DNA of 64,000 bases, taken from assembly GCA_036489885.1 (NCBI GenBank), contig DASXEW010000001.1, positions 868,001-932,000 of the forward strand, written 5' to 3'. Each line of letters begins with the position of its first letter. Position 1 is the stretch's first letter. The position numbers and the translations under genes were made by a program. A model generated the notes under the pieces. It saw only the letters and a program-made list of their open reading frames with translations, did no database searches and was not told the origin of the DNA. This DNA is from Candidatus Baltobacteraceae bacterium (GTDB lineage Bacteria > Vulcanimicrobiota > Vulcanimicrobiia > Vulcanimicrobiales > Vulcanimicrobiaceae). Positions 31,464-41,047 of the stretch are shown here, piece by piece.

Positions 31464-32189
31464 CTAGGCGGTCGCGATAGGCGTGGAAGCTCCGACCGTA
31501 CGATGCAAGCGATCCAGATGGGCAGACATCGCGTTTCGAGCCGCCGTTGAATCGGCCGCGACGACTGCACGATAGATCGTTTCGCGTTCCAACAAGCCGG
31601 TCTCGAGAGCTCCAGGCGTCGTCGAAGCGACCTGAATCGTATAAGCGAGTACTTCGCGAATCGGCGCGGCCATGCGAAGCAGTACGCGATTACGCGTCGC
31701 CTCGAAAAGGACGCGGTGGAACGCGAAGGCTGCATCTGCGAAAGCGACGGCGTCGCCCAGGGACTCTCGTAGCTCTTCAAGCCTCCTTGCGAGACGTGCC
31801 GTATCGTCATTGCTAGCGCGCTCCGCCGCAAGCGCCGCGACTTCGCATTCGACGATCTTGCGTGCCTCGTGAAGATCATCAAAAATCGGCGCCATCGCAC
31901 CGTTCTTGCGACGCGTGCTGAGGACCAGCGGGTCCATGAAATCCCATTGCTCCGGCGGATTGACGCGTGTTCCCAACCCGTGCCTAACCTCGATCAGGCC
32001 CTTTTCGGCGAGGACACGGAGCGCTTCGCGCACGGAGCTGCGCGAGACACCGTAGACTTCGCACATCTCGGCTTCGGACGGCAACGACTCGCCGGACGCA
32101 AACTTTTCGGCAACGATGCTTTCGACGAGCGCATTCAGAACTTGTTCGTGTAAGCGGCGCGACGCAACGGCTGGGTAGCTTGTCATCAT
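31464..32189 (-). CDS. FadR-subfamily GntR transcriptional regulator
   Basis: The 241-aa protein has an N-terminal winged helix (SGESLPSEAEMCEVYGVSRS, SVREALRVLAEKGLIEVRHG) and a C-terminal FCD ligand domain with the metal-binding His pattern (FDDLHEARKIVE, AFHRVLFEATRN, MSAHLDRLH). Such regulators (GlcC, LldR, UxuR types) sense hydroxy or sugar acids. It is the first gene of the regulator-epimerase-glcD-glcF operon and probably controls it. Confidence 0.9.
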   Translation of the reverse strand: MMTSYPAVASRRLHEQVLNALVESIVAEKFASGESLPSEAEMCEVYGVSRSSVREALRVLAEKGLIEVRHGLGTRVNPPEQWDFMDPLVLSTRRKNGAMAPIFDDLHEARKIVECEVAALAAERASNDDTARLARRLEELRESLGDAVAFADAAFAFHRVLFEATRNRVLLRMAAPIREVLAYTIQVASTTPGALETGLLERETIYRAVVAADSTAARNAMSAHLDRLHRTVGASTPIATA

Positions 32190-32197
32190 TGAAGGAC

Positions 32198-32216
32198 TTG
32201 TCCGATCATCTTACAA
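32198..32216. promoter_or_regulatory. Possible operator of the FadR-type regulator
   Basis: TTGT (32198-32201) and ACAA (32213-32216) form the outer arms of an imperfect inverted repeat of 19 bp just upstream of the regulator ATG. GntR/FCD proteins commonly bind TTGT-n-ACAA type sites. A related half-site TTGTCATCAT lies close by at about 32180. Confidence 0.3.
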
Positions 32217-32250
32217 CTCCTACGAGCGCGAGAAGTGAGGGGTATTTTGC

Positions 32251-32346
32251 ATGTCTGAGACTCGCAAGAGGTTTCTTCAGCCAGCAATCGCCGGTGCGGC
32301 TTCAAGGTTCGCCTTTCCTAAGTTCGTTCTTGGCAACCGGGTCTAG
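32251..32346 (+). pseudogene. 31-codon frame resembling a Tat signal peptide, possible gene remnant
   Basis: ATG 32251 with GAGGGG at 32237-32242 starts a 31-aa product MSETRKRFLQ, then PAIAGAASRFAFPKFVLGNR and a stop at 32344. The RKRFL motif followed by an Ala-rich stretch and a Phe/Pro segment resembles the twin-arginine leaders of periplasmic binding proteins, but the mature protein is absent. It may be a leftover N-terminus of an exported protein or chance. Confidence 0.3.
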
Positions 32347-32529
32347 TGCGCTTAACGGTTAAGAAGAGCTCAAAGGTGCGCATTACGCGTGGAAGAGATC
32401 AACTCCCGGCCCGGTTCGTGCTACTAAGACCGCCGGTCGAGTAGGTCGTTAAGGATGCGCCGAGCGACGATTGGTGCCGCCTCGAAAAGAGAGGACAGCG
32501 CCCCGAGCGCCCCTTAGATATGGATTCTC

Positions 32530-34212
32530 ATGAATTACGACCCTAAGGCGCGCAGCGCAACGATCACCAACGGCCCCGACCGTGCTGCGGCGCGCGCAAT
32601 GTACAAGGCCATCGGCCTGACCGATGATGACCTTGCAAAGCCGCTCATCGGCATTGCAAACACATGGATCGGAGCGATGCCGTGCGGATACAACATGCGC
32701 GCGCTGGCGCCGCATGTGGCGCGCGGGATTCGCGAAGCGGGCGGGACGCCGCTCGAGTTCAACACGATCGCAATCAGCGACGGGATCGCAATGGGTACCG
32801 AGGGCATGAAGGCGTCGCTCGTATCACGCGATTTGATCGCGGACTCGATCGAGCTCGTTTGCCGCGGCTATATGTTCGATGCACTCGTCGTGATGTTTGC
32901 CTGCGATAAGACAGGCCCCGGCGGAGCCATGGCGATGATGCGTCTCGACATTCCCTCGGTGATGTTTTATGGCGGGTCGATCGCGCCGGGCAAACTCAAT
33001 GGGCGCGATCTTACGGTTGGCGACGTGTTCGAAGCCGTGGGTGCCTACGCGGCCGGAAAGATCGACAGCGTGGAGTTCAAGGCGATCGAAGATCACGCGT
33101 GTCCGGGTGCGGGAGCGTGCGGCGGCCAGTTCACCGCAAACACGATGGCAACGGTTTTCGAGATCATGGGTCTCTCGCCGGTCGGGAGCACGAGCCCGGG
33201 TGCGACCGATCCACGCAAAGAGAAAGAAGCCTATCGCACCGGCGGCATTGTGATGGAACTGTTGCGACGCGGAATTACCCCGCGTCACATCGCGACGCGC
33301 GACGCATTCGAAAATGCAATCGCTGCCGCGGCAGGCACGGGCGGCTCGACGAATTCCGTCCTGCACTTGCTCGCGATCGCACGAGACGCAAACGTTCCGC
33401 TCGAGATCGACGATTTCGACACGATCAGCCGCAAGACGCCGATCATCGCGTCGCTGCGGCCCGGCGGTCAATTCGTTGCACTCGACGTCGATGCGGCCGG
33501 CGGCATTCAACTGATTGCAAAGCGGCTGATCGAAGGAAACTTGCTTCACGCAGACGTCCCGACCGTAACCGGTGCAAGTCTGCGCGAAGCGACCGCAACT
33601 GCAGTCGAGACGCCGGGTCAAAAAGTGATCGCGACGGCGGATCATCCGTTCAAGGCGCAGGGGGGTCTCGCAATCTTGCGCGGATCGCTCGCACCGGACG
33701 GCTCGGTTGTGAAGATTGCCGGCGATGAACGCATGTATCACCGCGGACCGGCGCGTGTCTTCGAGCGTGAAGAAGATGCCATGCACGCCGTCGAGGCCGG
33801 CGCGATCAAAGCCGGTGATGTCGTCGTCATTCGTTATGAAGGTCCGAAGGGTGGCCCCGGAATGCGCGAGATGCTGGGTGTAACCGGCGCAATCGTCGGT
33901 GCGGGACTCGGCGATAGCGTCGCGCTCATCACCGACGGACGCTTTTCCGGCGCAACGCACGGATTGATGGTGGGACACGTTGCGCCGGAAGCCGCAGTCG
34001 GCGGTCCGATCGCACTCCTTCGCGAGGGCGACCAGATCACGATCGACGTCGACAAGCGTCGTCTCGATTTCGCTCTGAGCGAAAGCCAGGCCGAAAGCCG
34101 CCGCAAGGAGTGGAAAGCACCGGCGCCGCGCTACACAACCGGCGTCTTTGCCAAATATGCGGCTTTGGTGTCGTCGGCAAAAGACGGCGCGATCACGCGG
34201 CCACCAGGATGA
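32530..34212 (+). CDS. ilvD: Dihydroxy-acid dehydratase IlvD
   Basis: The 560-aa Fe-S dehydratase has the cluster cysteines in [11 protein letters not shown] and [13 protein letters not shown], the TNTMA-type follow-up [10 protein letters not shown], and the C-terminal signature [21 protein letters not shown] with [12 protein letters not shown]. It makes the 2-keto acids of valine and isoleucine. It overlaps thrC by 4 bp; threonine is the isoleucine precursor, so the operon groups linked pathways. Confidence 0.97.
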   Translation: MNYDPKARSATITNGPDRAAARAMYKAIGLTDDDLAKPLIGIANTWIGAMPCGYNMRALAPHVARGIREAGGTPLEFNTIAISDGIAMGTEGMKASLVSRDLIADSIELVCRGYMFDALVVMFACDKTGPGGAMAMMRLDIPSVMFYGGSIAPGKLNGRDLTVGDVFEAVGAYAAGKIDSVEFKAIEDHACPGAGACGGQFTANTMATVFEIMGLSPVGSTSPGATDPRKEKEAYRTGGIVMELLRRGITPRHIATRDAFENAIAAAAGTGGSTNSVLHLLAIARDANVPLEIDDFDTISRKTPIIASLRPGGQFVALDVDAAGGIQLIAKRLIEGNLLHADVPTVTGASLREATATAVETPGQKVIATADHPFKAQGGLAILRGSLAPDGSVVKIAGDERMYHRGPARVFEREEDAMHAVEAGAIKAGDVVVIRYEGPKGGPGMREMLGVTGAIVGAGLGDSVALITDGRFSGATHGLMVGHVAPEAAVGGPIALLREGDQITIDVDKRRLDFALSESQAESRRKEWKAPAPRYTTGVFAKYAALVSSAKDGAITRPPG

Positions 34213-35507
34213 TCTCCGCGGCTCTGCCGCTGCCTCGATTGCAACTCCGCTGCAGCGAGTGCGCGGCAGCTCAATCCGAACAAGGTGCCGCGGTATTTTG
34301 CGATGCGTGCGGCGGGTTGCTCGCGTTCGAGCTCGATGCTCAGGTGGGCTTCGACGTCGCGCGCTATCGCGAAGTGCTTGCCGAACGCCGCCGCTCGAAC
34401 GAGGTCGTCGATCGCAGTGGTGTGTGGCGTTTTCGCGAACTTTTGCCTGCGCTCGTGCAGGAGAAAATCGTCACTCTTCGCGAGGGCGAGGTTCCGCTAT
34501 ACGATGCGCGACGGGGCGCGGAATATGCGAACGCTCGACGCGTGCGGTACATGCACCTCGGGATGAATCCAACCGCGTCGTTCAAGGACTTCGGGATGAC
34601 CGTTGCGATCTCGCACGCGCGGGCGCGCGGTGCGCGTCTGGCGATATGTGCGAGCACGGGAAATACATCGGCATCGATGGCGGCGTACGCGGCGCGAGCC
34701 GGGATGACGGCGATCGTGCTTGTTCCGGATCGCGGGATCAGCGAAGCAAAGCTGGCTCAGACGCTCGACTACGGCGCAAAGGTCGTGGCGATCGGCGGAG
34801 ATTTCGACGCTGCGCTCGAGATCGTGCGGACGGTCGATGCCAAACGATTCGCAATCGTGAACAGCGTGAATCCGCTGCGTATCGAGGGACAAAAGACGAT
34901 CGCGCTGATCCTTCTGGAGGCGTCCGGCTGGCGCGTTCCGGACTGGGTAATTCTCCCGGGTGGCAATCTTGGGAACTCGAGCGCTATCGGAAAAGGCTTT
35001 CGCGAAGCGCATGCGCTCGGTCTCATCGACCGGATTCCCCGGCTTGCCGTCGTGCAAGCTGCTCTCGCAGCGCCATTTGTCCGCGCGTTTGAAACGGGCA
35101 TGGATCTCGTTCCGGTGCACGCAGAGACGACGGCAACCGCGATCAAGATTGGCGCGCCTGCATCCTGGCGCAAGTCACTTGCCGAAGTCCGCGCGTCGGA
35201 TGGAATCGTGATTGCCGTGTCAGATGAAGCGATCGCCGAGTCACGTGCGGTGGTCGGCCTCGATGGAATCGGATGCGAACCGGCATCCGCTGCATCGCTT
35301 GCCGGGCTGCGCGTGCTCGTCGAGCGCGGTATCGTGGCGCCGGATGACGACGTTGTGTTGATGCTTACCGGTCACATGCTCAAAGACACGGCGTATGCCG
35401 CTGCGTATCATGCGGGCGCGGCGCCATTTGCGAACGCAATCGCACGTGTTGGAAATGCGAATGATGCACGCCGTCATCTGGATGAGCTGGCGCGGAAGGC
35501 CGGCTGA
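34209..35507 (+). CDS. thrC: Threonine synthase
   Basis: The 432-aa PLP enzyme has an N-terminal zinc-ribbon-like segment ([10 protein letters not shown]...CDACGG), typical of plant/archaeal-type threonine synthases, the PLP lysine in [12 protein letters not shown], the [13 protein letters not shown] loop and the glycine-rich [14 protein letters not shown] phosphate cup. It turns O-phosphohomoserine into threonine. ATG 34209 overlaps the ilvD stop as ATGA. A frame start inside ilvD at 34110 gives no conserved sequence. Confidence 0.94.
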   Translation: MISAALPLPRLQLRCSECAAAQSEQGAAVFCDACGGLLAFELDAQVGFDVARYREVLAERRRSNEVVDRSGVWRFRELLPALVQEKIVTLREGEVPLYDARRGAEYANARRVRYMHLGMNPTASFKDFGMTVAISHARARGARLAICASTGNTSASMAAYAARAGMTAIVLVPDRGISEAKLAQTLDYGAKVVAIGGDFDAALEIVRTVDAKRFAIVNSVNPLRIEGQKTIALILLEASGWRVPDWVILPGGNLGNSSAIGKGFREAHALGLIDRIPRLAVVQAALAAPFVRAFETGMDLVPVHAETTATAIKIGAPASWRKSLAEVRASDGIVIAVSDEAIAESRAVVGLDGIGCEPASAASLAGLRVLVERGIVAPDDDVVLMLTGHMLKDTAYAAAYHAGAAPFANAIARVGNANDARRHLDELARKAG

Positions 35508-36403
35508 TGTTTCAGATTTCGGTGCCGGCTAGCTCTGCGAATCTGGGCCCGGGATTCGATGCGATCGGAATTGCGCTCGACCTGCGCTTGCGAGCTACGG
35601 TTACCGAAGCACGCGAGTATAGGCTCACGTTTGTTGAAGGGCCGCATGCACCGACGCATTCGGGATTCGCCGGCGAGATCGAGCGCGGGCTATCGGCGAT
35701 CCTAGGTTCATCGCGTCCGCAAATCGAGATCAGCGTTGAAAATCCGATCCCGCTCGGAAAAGGACTCGGCTCGAGCGCGGCAGCCGGGGTTCTCGGCGCA
35801 TCGATTGCGGCGCGGCTGGTCGAGCCCGAAGTCAGTGAACGAACGCTGACGCAGATCGTTACGGATCTCGAGGGCCATCCTGACAACGCACTTCCCGCCC
35901 TTTTAGGCGGAATCGTGATCGCGGCGCAACGCGGTGAAGACGCGCCCTCCTATTTGCGATTCGAGCCCCCGTCAGGCGTGCGCGCTATCGTCGCGATACC
36001 GAACATCGAGCTACCTACGGCCGAAGCGCGTGCGATTCTGCCGGATCGCTATCGCAAGGAAGACGCCGTCTACAACGTTCAACGCGCCGCCTTACTTGCC
36101 GCATCATTCGCGTCGGGCGATCTCACGAATTTGCGCGTCGCGATGGGCGACCGTTTTCACCAACCTTATCGTTCTGCGTTCGTCCCCGGACTTGCAGAAT
36201 GTCTTCGCATCGAAGCTGAGGGGCTGCTAGGAATCGCGCTTTCGGGCGCCGGCCCAAGCGTGCTCGCGCTCTGCACGTCGAACGGTCCGGCAATCGCGAA
36301 CGCAATGCGTGACGCGTTTACGAGGCACAAAATCGACTGCGAAACCTGGACGCTTGGGATCTCACACGTCGGCGTTAGTGTCCGGGAACGGGACGCCGCC
36401 TAA
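35507..36403 (+). CDS. thrB: Homoserine kinase
   Basis: The 298-aa GHMP kinase has [17 protein letters not shown] at the N-terminus, the ATP loop [31 protein letters not shown] and the C-terminal [15 protein letters not shown]. It phosphorylates homoserine for ThrC. Its ATG shares the last base of the thrC stop (TGATG), so the two are coupled. Confidence 0.95.
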   Translation: MFQISVPASSANLGPGFDAIGIALDLRLRATVTEAREYRLTFVEGPHAPTHSGFAGEIERGLSAILGSSRPQIEISVENPIPLGKGLGSSAAAGVLGASIAARLVEPEVSERTLTQIVTDLEGHPDNALPALLGGIVIAAQRGEDAPSYLRFEPPSGVRAIVAIPNIELPTAEARAILPDRYRKEDAVYNVQRAALLAASFASGDLTNLRVAMGDRFHQPYRSAFVPGLAECLRIEAEGLLGIALSGAGPSVLALCTSNGPAIANAMRDAFTRHKIDCETWTLGISHVGVSVRERDAA

Positions 36404-36422
36404 GCGGTCGCGAAGCGCCAGG

Positions 36423-36459
36423 TGTCGCAATCACGAGCAACTTTTGTCGCAATTACGAG
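36423..36459 (+). repeat. Tandem 15-bp direct repeat before mdh
   Basis: TGTCGCAATCACGAG (36423-36437) and TGTCGCAATTACGAG (36445-36459) differ at one base and are 22 bp apart, two DNA turns. Each contains TCG and CGA arms. The second copy covers the mdh ribosome binding site (ACGAGGAG). The arrangement suits a regulator operator or tandem RNA-binding sites. Confidence 0.6.
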
Positions 36460-36471
36460 GAGCACAGCAGA

Positions 36472-37464
36472 GTGAGTAAGCGGGTTAAGGTGGGCATTAC
36501 GGGTGCCGCCGGGCAAATTGGATATGCGTTGCTGTTCCGCATCGCGTCCGGTCAAATGTTCGGCCCCGACACCGAAGTCGAGCTGCGGCTTCTCGAGTTG
36601 GAAGCGGCGCTCGGGCCGCTCCGCGGGACGATCATGGAGCTCGACGATTGCGCGTTTCCGTTGCTCAAGAAAGTCAGTTATAGCTCCGATCCGAACGAAG
36701 CGTTCGAAGGCATCAATTGGGCTGTCTTGGTCGGCGCCGTCCCGCGCAAAGCCGATATGCAACGCTCGGACTTGTTGCGCATCAACGGGCAGATATTCAC
36801 CGCGCAAGGTAAGGCGATCAACGATAACGCCGCCGACGACGTACGCGTTTTCGTGGTTGGAAACCCGTGTAATACCAATTGTCTCATTGCAATGAACAAC
36901 GCGCCGCGCGTCCCGAAGGATCGATTCTTCGCGATGACCTCGCTGGACGAGCTGCGCGCACGAACACAGCTCGCGAAAAAGGCGGGAGTCGACGTGAGCG
37001 AGCTCACGCAAATGGCAATTTGGGGCAACCATTCGGCGACACAGTTCCCCGATTTTGCGCACGCAAAGATCGGCGGGAAGCCGGTTCCTGAGGTTATCAA
37101 GGACCGCGCCTGGCTCGAGGGCGAGTTCATTACGACCGTACAGAACCGCGGAACGGAAGTTATCAAAACGCGCGGCGCATCGTCGGCGGCTTCCGCGGCA
37201 AATGCCGCGATTACGGGCGTTTACAATTTGACGCACACTACGCCGGCGGGCGAATGGTATTCTGTTTGCCGGTGTTCGACCGGTGAATACGGCGTCGATC
37301 CGGGCTTGATTTTCTCGTATCCGTCGCGCACCGAGAACGGCGTTTCGAAGATCGTCGAAGGAATTACGCAGGACGAATTCGGGAAGAAGAAGTTCGAGGC
37401 GACGCTGTCCGAGCTTCGCGCGGAGCGAGATGCCGTGCGTGAGCTCGACCTCATTCCAGCCTAG
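36472..37464 (+). CDS. mdh: Malate dehydrogenase (cytosolic MDH-type)
   Basis: The 330-aa NAD-dependent dehydrogenase begins [20 protein letters not shown] (nucleotide loop), with substrate arginines in [13 protein letters not shown], the catalytic His in [12 protein letters not shown] and [20 protein letters not shown]. The alanine-glycine loop and insert pattern match the eukaryotic-cytosol-like bacterial MDH group, not the LDH-like type. Part of the TCA cycle. GTG 36472 follows GAGGAG by 8 bases. A tandem direct repeat precedes it. Confidence 0.95.
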   Translation: MSKRVKVGITGAAGQIGYALLFRIASGQMFGPDTEVELRLLELEAALGPLRGTIMELDDCAFPLLKKVSYSSDPNEAFEGINWAVLVGAVPRKADMQRSDLLRINGQIFTAQGKAINDNAADDVRVFVVGNPCNTNCLIAMNNAPRVPKDRFFAMTSLDELRARTQLAKKAGVDVSELTQMAIWGNHSATQFPDFAHAKIGGKPVPEVIKDRAWLEGEFITTVQNRGTEVIKTRGASSAASAANAAITGVYNLTHTTPAGEWYSVCRCSTGEYGVDPGLIFSYPSRTENGVSKIVEGITQDEFGKKKFEATLSELRAERDAVRELDLIPA

Positions 37465-37502
37465 GAGGCCGGGCTAGCCAGTCGAGGCGAACCCTGAACG
37501 CA

Positions 37503-37922
37503 ATGGTCAGCATCAACGTCGGGTCGGCCGTCGGAGGTTGCTCTGTCGGCAGCCCGTCGTTTTATCGGTACGTGCTGCGTCTAACAGAGACGGACGTGCC
37601 GCTGACGGCATCCGAGCGGCGTTCGATTGAGCCGCTTGGTGCGGTGCCGCATGCGTACGACGACGAGTTAGCGCTCGTCGGCGTCGGTTGGCGCGTCGTT
37701 CCTGCCGAATCTGCAGAGGATTGGTCAGTTTTGGAAGCGACTCCGCAGCGTTTGCGCCTCGCGCTCGAAACGGCCCGCCGGGTTCTGTGGAACAACGCGG
37801 CGCCCGCCGGAATTACTGCGGATCAAATCATTGACGTCGACACGGAGATCGAAAACGTTCTGGCGGTATTGCAAGCGGCGGAAGACGCCGGTTGCAGCGT
37901 CAACGTTAGTTACGTCTCCTGA
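37503..37922 (+). CDS. Hypothetical protein
   Basis: The 139-aa soluble protein has two N-terminal Ser/Gly-rich strands, a middle with an Asp/Glu-rich loop (HAYDDELALVGVGW), a helix (QRLRLALETARRVLWNNA) and an acidic C-terminal helix ending CSVNVSYVS. No family recognised and no membrane segment. It lies between mdh and the methyltransferase-glycosyltransferase fusion, both on the same strand. Confidence 0.5.
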   Translation: MVSINVGSAVGGCSVGSPSFYRYVLRLTETDVPLTASERRSIEPLGAVPHAYDDELALVGVGWRVVPAESAEDWSVLEATPQRLRLALETARRVLWNNAAPAGITADQIIDVDTEIENVLAVLQAAEDAGCSVNVSYVS

Positions 37923-37942
37923 GCGACGCTAATCTTCGGCCG

Positions 37943-39697
37943 ATGCCGCCTGGGCGGCAGCGGTTTTCTCTCTTCCATCGTTCCGCCGAGCAAGACAACG
38001 ATTTCAAGCTCTGGCATCACACGTATGTCGAGGCCCTCACAACGTGCACGCGCGTCCTCGATTTCGGATGCGGGACCGGCGTTTTTCTGGAGTTGCTTCG
38101 CGAGCGTGGAATTAGCGGCGTCGGTATCGACCACGATCCGGATATGGTCAAGCAAACGCGTGAGCGGGGTCTCGAAGCCATCCTCGGCGACGCTCAGACC
38201 GTCTTACAATACGAACAGGATTTCGACGGGATTCACGTCGCGCACGTACTCGAAACGATGTGGGGCGACGAAGTCGTCGAGTTTTTACGCGCATGTAAAC
38301 GCGCCCTCAAGCCGGACGGATTGCTCGTCCTGCGCGCCTGGAACTGGGAGAACCCCGAGGTTCGGGACCGTCTTTTTTGGTTTGAAATAAGTCACAAGCG
38401 TCCGTATCCGCTCGTGACGCTGCGTGAGGCGCTCAAAGATCTCGAAATGCACGTGATCAGTGCCGGCTACGAACCCGCCGGACAAAAGGACACGTATTGC
38501 GTTGCACGTGCACCGTATGCTCCGCTGGTTGACAAGCTGAAACCCTCACGCGAACGTCCGCTGCTCGTTTGGGAAGGCGAGCTCCAGACGCTCAACTCGA
38601 TGTCGATCATCAACCGCGAGCTCGGCAGAATTCTCGCTGCGAGCGCCGACCTGCAGGTCGTTTTCCGGCCGGACGAAGCGCAGGCCGAACCGTTCGTGGC
38701 TGCCGACCCGCGTTTTGAGGCAATGCGTGCGCGAATCGACCGCACGCCTGTCGCAAGCGACGTTTTTGTCCGCCATCCGTGTGGCGATCCGAGTTTTGAA
38801 CGCCCGCCTACCGAGCGATACGTACAGATTCAGCCTTGGGAATATGGCGCGCTTCCGGCACGTTGGGTCTCGGCGATGCGGCAGAGCGTCGATGAGGTTT
38901 GGTGTCCGTCAAATTACGTGCGTGATTTGTATCTCGCGGCCGGCTTCGATCCCGCGAACGTGCTTGTCGTTCCGAACGGTGTCGATCCGGACATTTTCTC
39001 GCCGGGAGAGCCCGGCGGCTACGACCTCGGGACGAAGAAGAGCTTCAAGTTCCTGTTTATCGGCGGAACGCTGGAGCGCAAAGGAATCGACGTGCTGCTC
39101 GATGCGTATCTTGCTGCCTTTCGTCCGGACGACGACGTTACGCTGATCGTCAAAGATTTCGGACTCGGCGGATTCTATCGCATGGTGACGCAGCGCGAAA
39201 AGATTTTCGCAGCGCAGCGTCAGCCGGGCAGTCCGGAGATCGTCTATAACGATCGCGATCTTACGATGGCGGAGCTTATAGCGTTGTATCGCAGCTGCGA
39301 TTGCTTGGCGTTTCCATACCGGGGCGAGGGATTCGGCATGCCTATTCTGGAGGCAATGGCGTGTGGTCTGCCCGTGATCGTGACCGCCGGCGGTGCAGCC
39401 GACGATTTCCTCGACGATTCAACTGCGTATCGCATACCGGCACGGCGTCGTTCGATCGGCGATCGCGTTTACGACGTCAAATTATGCGCCGAGGGTTGGC
39501 TTCTCGAGCCCGATCGTATGGCGCTCGCGCAAAGAATGCGCCATCTCTACGAGCATCGTGACGAAGGGCGTGAAGTCGGAGCACGCGCGAGCGCTCGCGC
39601 GCGCACCGAGTTTACATGGCAACGAGCCGCAGATCGTGTTGTTTCACGTGTGCGCGAGCTTCGCTCCGGCGCAGTGTTGCCTACACCTGCTCCTTAA
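37943..39697 (+). CDS. Methyltransferase-glycosyltransferase fusion protein
   Basis: The 584-aa protein has a class I SAM-dependent methyltransferase module (about 10-185; VLDFGCGTGVFLELL, GVGIDHDPDMV, HVAHVLETMWGDE as post-II region) joined to a GT-B glycosyltransferase family 4-like module (about 200-570; QIQPWEYGALPARWV, VPNGVDPDIFSPG, FIGGTLERKGIDVLL, YRGEGFGMPILEAMACGLPV). Such a two-step enzyme would add a sugar and methylate it or its acceptor, probably for a surface glycan. No other glycan gene is close. It overlaps cfa tail-to-tail by 17 bp. Confidence 0.85.
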   Translation: MPPGRQRFSLFHRSAEQDNDFKLWHHTYVEALTTCTRVLDFGCGTGVFLELLRERGISGVGIDHDPDMVKQTRERGLEAILGDAQTVLQYEQDFDGIHVAHVLETMWGDEVVEFLRACKRALKPDGLLVLRAWNWENPEVRDRLFWFEISHKRPYPLVTLREALKDLEMHVISAGYEPAGQKDTYCVARAPYAPLVDKLKPSRERPLLVWEGELQTLNSMSIINRELGRILAASADLQVVFRPDEAQAEPFVAADPRFEAMRARIDRTPVASDVFVRHPCGDPSFERPPTERYVQIQPWEYGALPARWVSAMRQSVDEVWCPSNYVRDLYLAAGFDPANVLVVPNGVDPDIFSPGEPGGYDLGTKKSFKFLFIGGTLERKGIDVLLDAYLAAFRPDDDVTLIVKDFGLGGFYRMVTQREKIFAAQRQPGSPEIVYNDRDLTMAELIALYRSCDCLAFPYRGEGFGMPILEAMACGLPVIVTAGGAADDFLDDSTAYRIPARRRSIGDRVYDVKLCAEGWLLEPDRMALAQRMRHLYEHRDEGREVGARASARARTEFTWQRAADRVVSRVRELRSGAVLPTPAP

Positions 39698-41015
39698 CGG
39701 CGAGCGCCGGTGGTTGCATAGCGGGGGACCGATAGAGATCGCGACGCGTCGATGGAACAGGTGTCCGGCCTTCGACGTCGGGTTTGCCGAGAAGCGATTG
39801 AAAGAGCCCCATGCTTCCGCGATTGAATCCCTGGGCGCTGCCCGCCATGTAAAGCCGCCAGATGCGATACGTGCGTTCGTCGGTGGCCGCGATCGCCGCA
39901 TCGCGATTGCCCTCGAGATTATTGATCCAATCGCGCAATGTGCGCGTGTAATGTTCGCGCAAGTTCTCGACGTCACGCACTTCGAAGCCGTTTCGTTCTG
40001 CGACGTCGAGCATGTCTGAAATCGGAATCAGCTCACCGTCGGGAAAAACGTAGCGCGCGAGAAAACCGCTCGACCGAAAACCCCGACGCTGCGGTGTCTC
40101 ATCGGCGATGCCGTGATTCAAGAAGAAGCCCCCGGGTCGTACGACGCGTAGCGCGGTCCGGAAATATTCAGCCAGCCGCGAGCGACCGACGTGCTCGATC
40201 ATGCCGACGCTCACGACTTTGTCGAACGTTCGGTCACCCAAATCGCGGTAGTCGCACAGCTCGACGCCGGCGCGACCTTCAAGTCCGGCGTCGGCAATGC
40301 GCCGCCGGGCTTCTTCGAATTGGCGCCGGCTCAGCGTGATGCCCAGGGCTTTTGCGCCGAAGATCTTCGCGGCGCGAATCACGAGCGTACCCCAACCGCA
40401 TCCGATGTCCAGTAATTGTTCGCCCGGGCGAACGCGGAGTTTCCGGAGCGTGTAATCGATTTTGGCTCGCTGCGCGTCTTCGAGTGAATCGATTCCCTCG
40501 TCGTAATAACCGCACGAATAGACCAGGTCCTCACCGAGGAACATACGGTAGAAGTTGACGGGTTGATTGTAGTGGAAGCCGATCGCCTCGGCGTCACGGA
40601 CGCGCGAGTGCATTCGCCCGCGTAGCTGCAGTTGCGGACGACTATCGACCGGCTGCGCCTTCGGAAGGCGCAGCAGCCGGATGCCGAGCGCGGCGATGCG
40701 ATGCGGGGGGACGTCGGAAAATGCGTGCGCCATCACGTCGACCGCTGCCTCTGCATTGCCTTCGATGTCGATGACGCCTTCGACGTAGGCCTTGCCGGGG
40801 TTGAGGTCGAGCGGTGGCGTGAACGCCGTTCGGAGCGCCGACGGATCGCGGAGGACGAGCGTGAAGCGCGGGTGGCCGGAACCCGCCAGTGTCGTGCCGT
40901 CCCATAGACGCACGGCGAAATCCCATCCCTCGCGCGGCCCGAAAACGAGCTTGAGGATGCCGGATGTCAGTAATGCAGCCGAGTCCTGCACGGACAAAAG
41001 ATTAGGGCCGCGCAA
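39681..41015 (-). CDS. cfa: Cyclopropane-fatty-acyl-phospholipid synthase family methyltransferase
   Basis: The protein (about 440 aa) has an N-terminal lipid-binding region (NPGKAYVEGVIDIEGNAEAA) and a SAM methyltransferase core with LLDIGCGWGTLVIRAA, GITLSRRQFEEARRR, the bicarbonate-site-like HVGRSRLAEYF and FIHGIAD-type stretch (FFLNHGIADETPQRR). The enzyme adds methylene across unsaturated acyl chains of membrane lipids. The outermost TTG 41015 lies inside a terminator hairpin; TTG 40997 or GTG 40991 is more likely the real start. Confidence 0.9.
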   Translation of the reverse strand: MRGPNLLSVQDSAALLTSGILKLVFGPREGWDFAVRLWDGTTLAGSGHPRFTLVLRDPSALRTAFTPPLDLNPGKAYVEGVIDIEGNAEAAVDVMAHAFSDVPPHRIAALGIRLLRLPKAQPVDSRPQLQLRGRMHSRVRDAEAIGFHYNQPVNFYRMFLGEDLVYSCGYYDEGIDSLEDAQRAKIDYTLRKLRVRPGEQLLDIGCGWGTLVIRAAKIFGAKALGITLSRRQFEEARRRIADAGLEGRAGVELCDYRDLGDRTFDKVVSVGMIEHVGRSRLAEYFRTALRVVRPGGFFLNHGIADETPQRRGFRSSGFLARYVFPDGELIPISDMLDVAERNGFEVRDVENLREHYTRTLRDWINNLEGNRDAAIAATDERTYRIWRLYMAGSAQGFNRGSMGLFQSLLGKPDVEGRTPVPSTRRDLYRSPAMQPPALAVKEQV

Positions 41016-41025
41016 GCGCGGCCCC
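41001..41025 (-). terminator. Terminator after the ABC substrate-binding protein gene
   Basis: GGGCCGCGC (41005-41013) pairs with GCGCGGCCC (41016-41024) around a tight turn. Read on the minus strand it is followed by TAATCTTTT, an imperfect T tract. It separates the binding-protein gene from cfa, but covers the outermost cfa start. Confidence 0.7.
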
Positions 41026-41047
41026 TTGGTGAATCCGAGAAGAGAAG

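Larger units (their letters stand above)
32190..32529. other. 340-bp intergenic region between the divergent gntR and ilvD
   Basis: Apart from the possible operator and the 31-codon frame at 32251, nothing could be assigned. The part before ilvD contains several GC-rich inverted segments, but no T-box, leader-peptide codon run or known riboswitch was recognised. It should contain the promoters of both operons. Confidence 0.5.

Noticed and set aside
32180-32362. 60-codon + strand frame between gntR and ilvD
   Set aside because: No ribosome binding site, no similarity, and it overlaps the 31-codon frame that has a better start; treated as chance.
32347-32529. T-box or attenuator leader before ilvD
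   Set aside because: No T-box sequence, no run of Ile/Val/Leu/Thr codons and no terminator/antiterminator pair with T tract were seen.
34110-34208. Threonine synthase start inside ilvD
   Set aside because: Residues before ATG 34209 are ilvD sequence in another frame with no thrC similarity.
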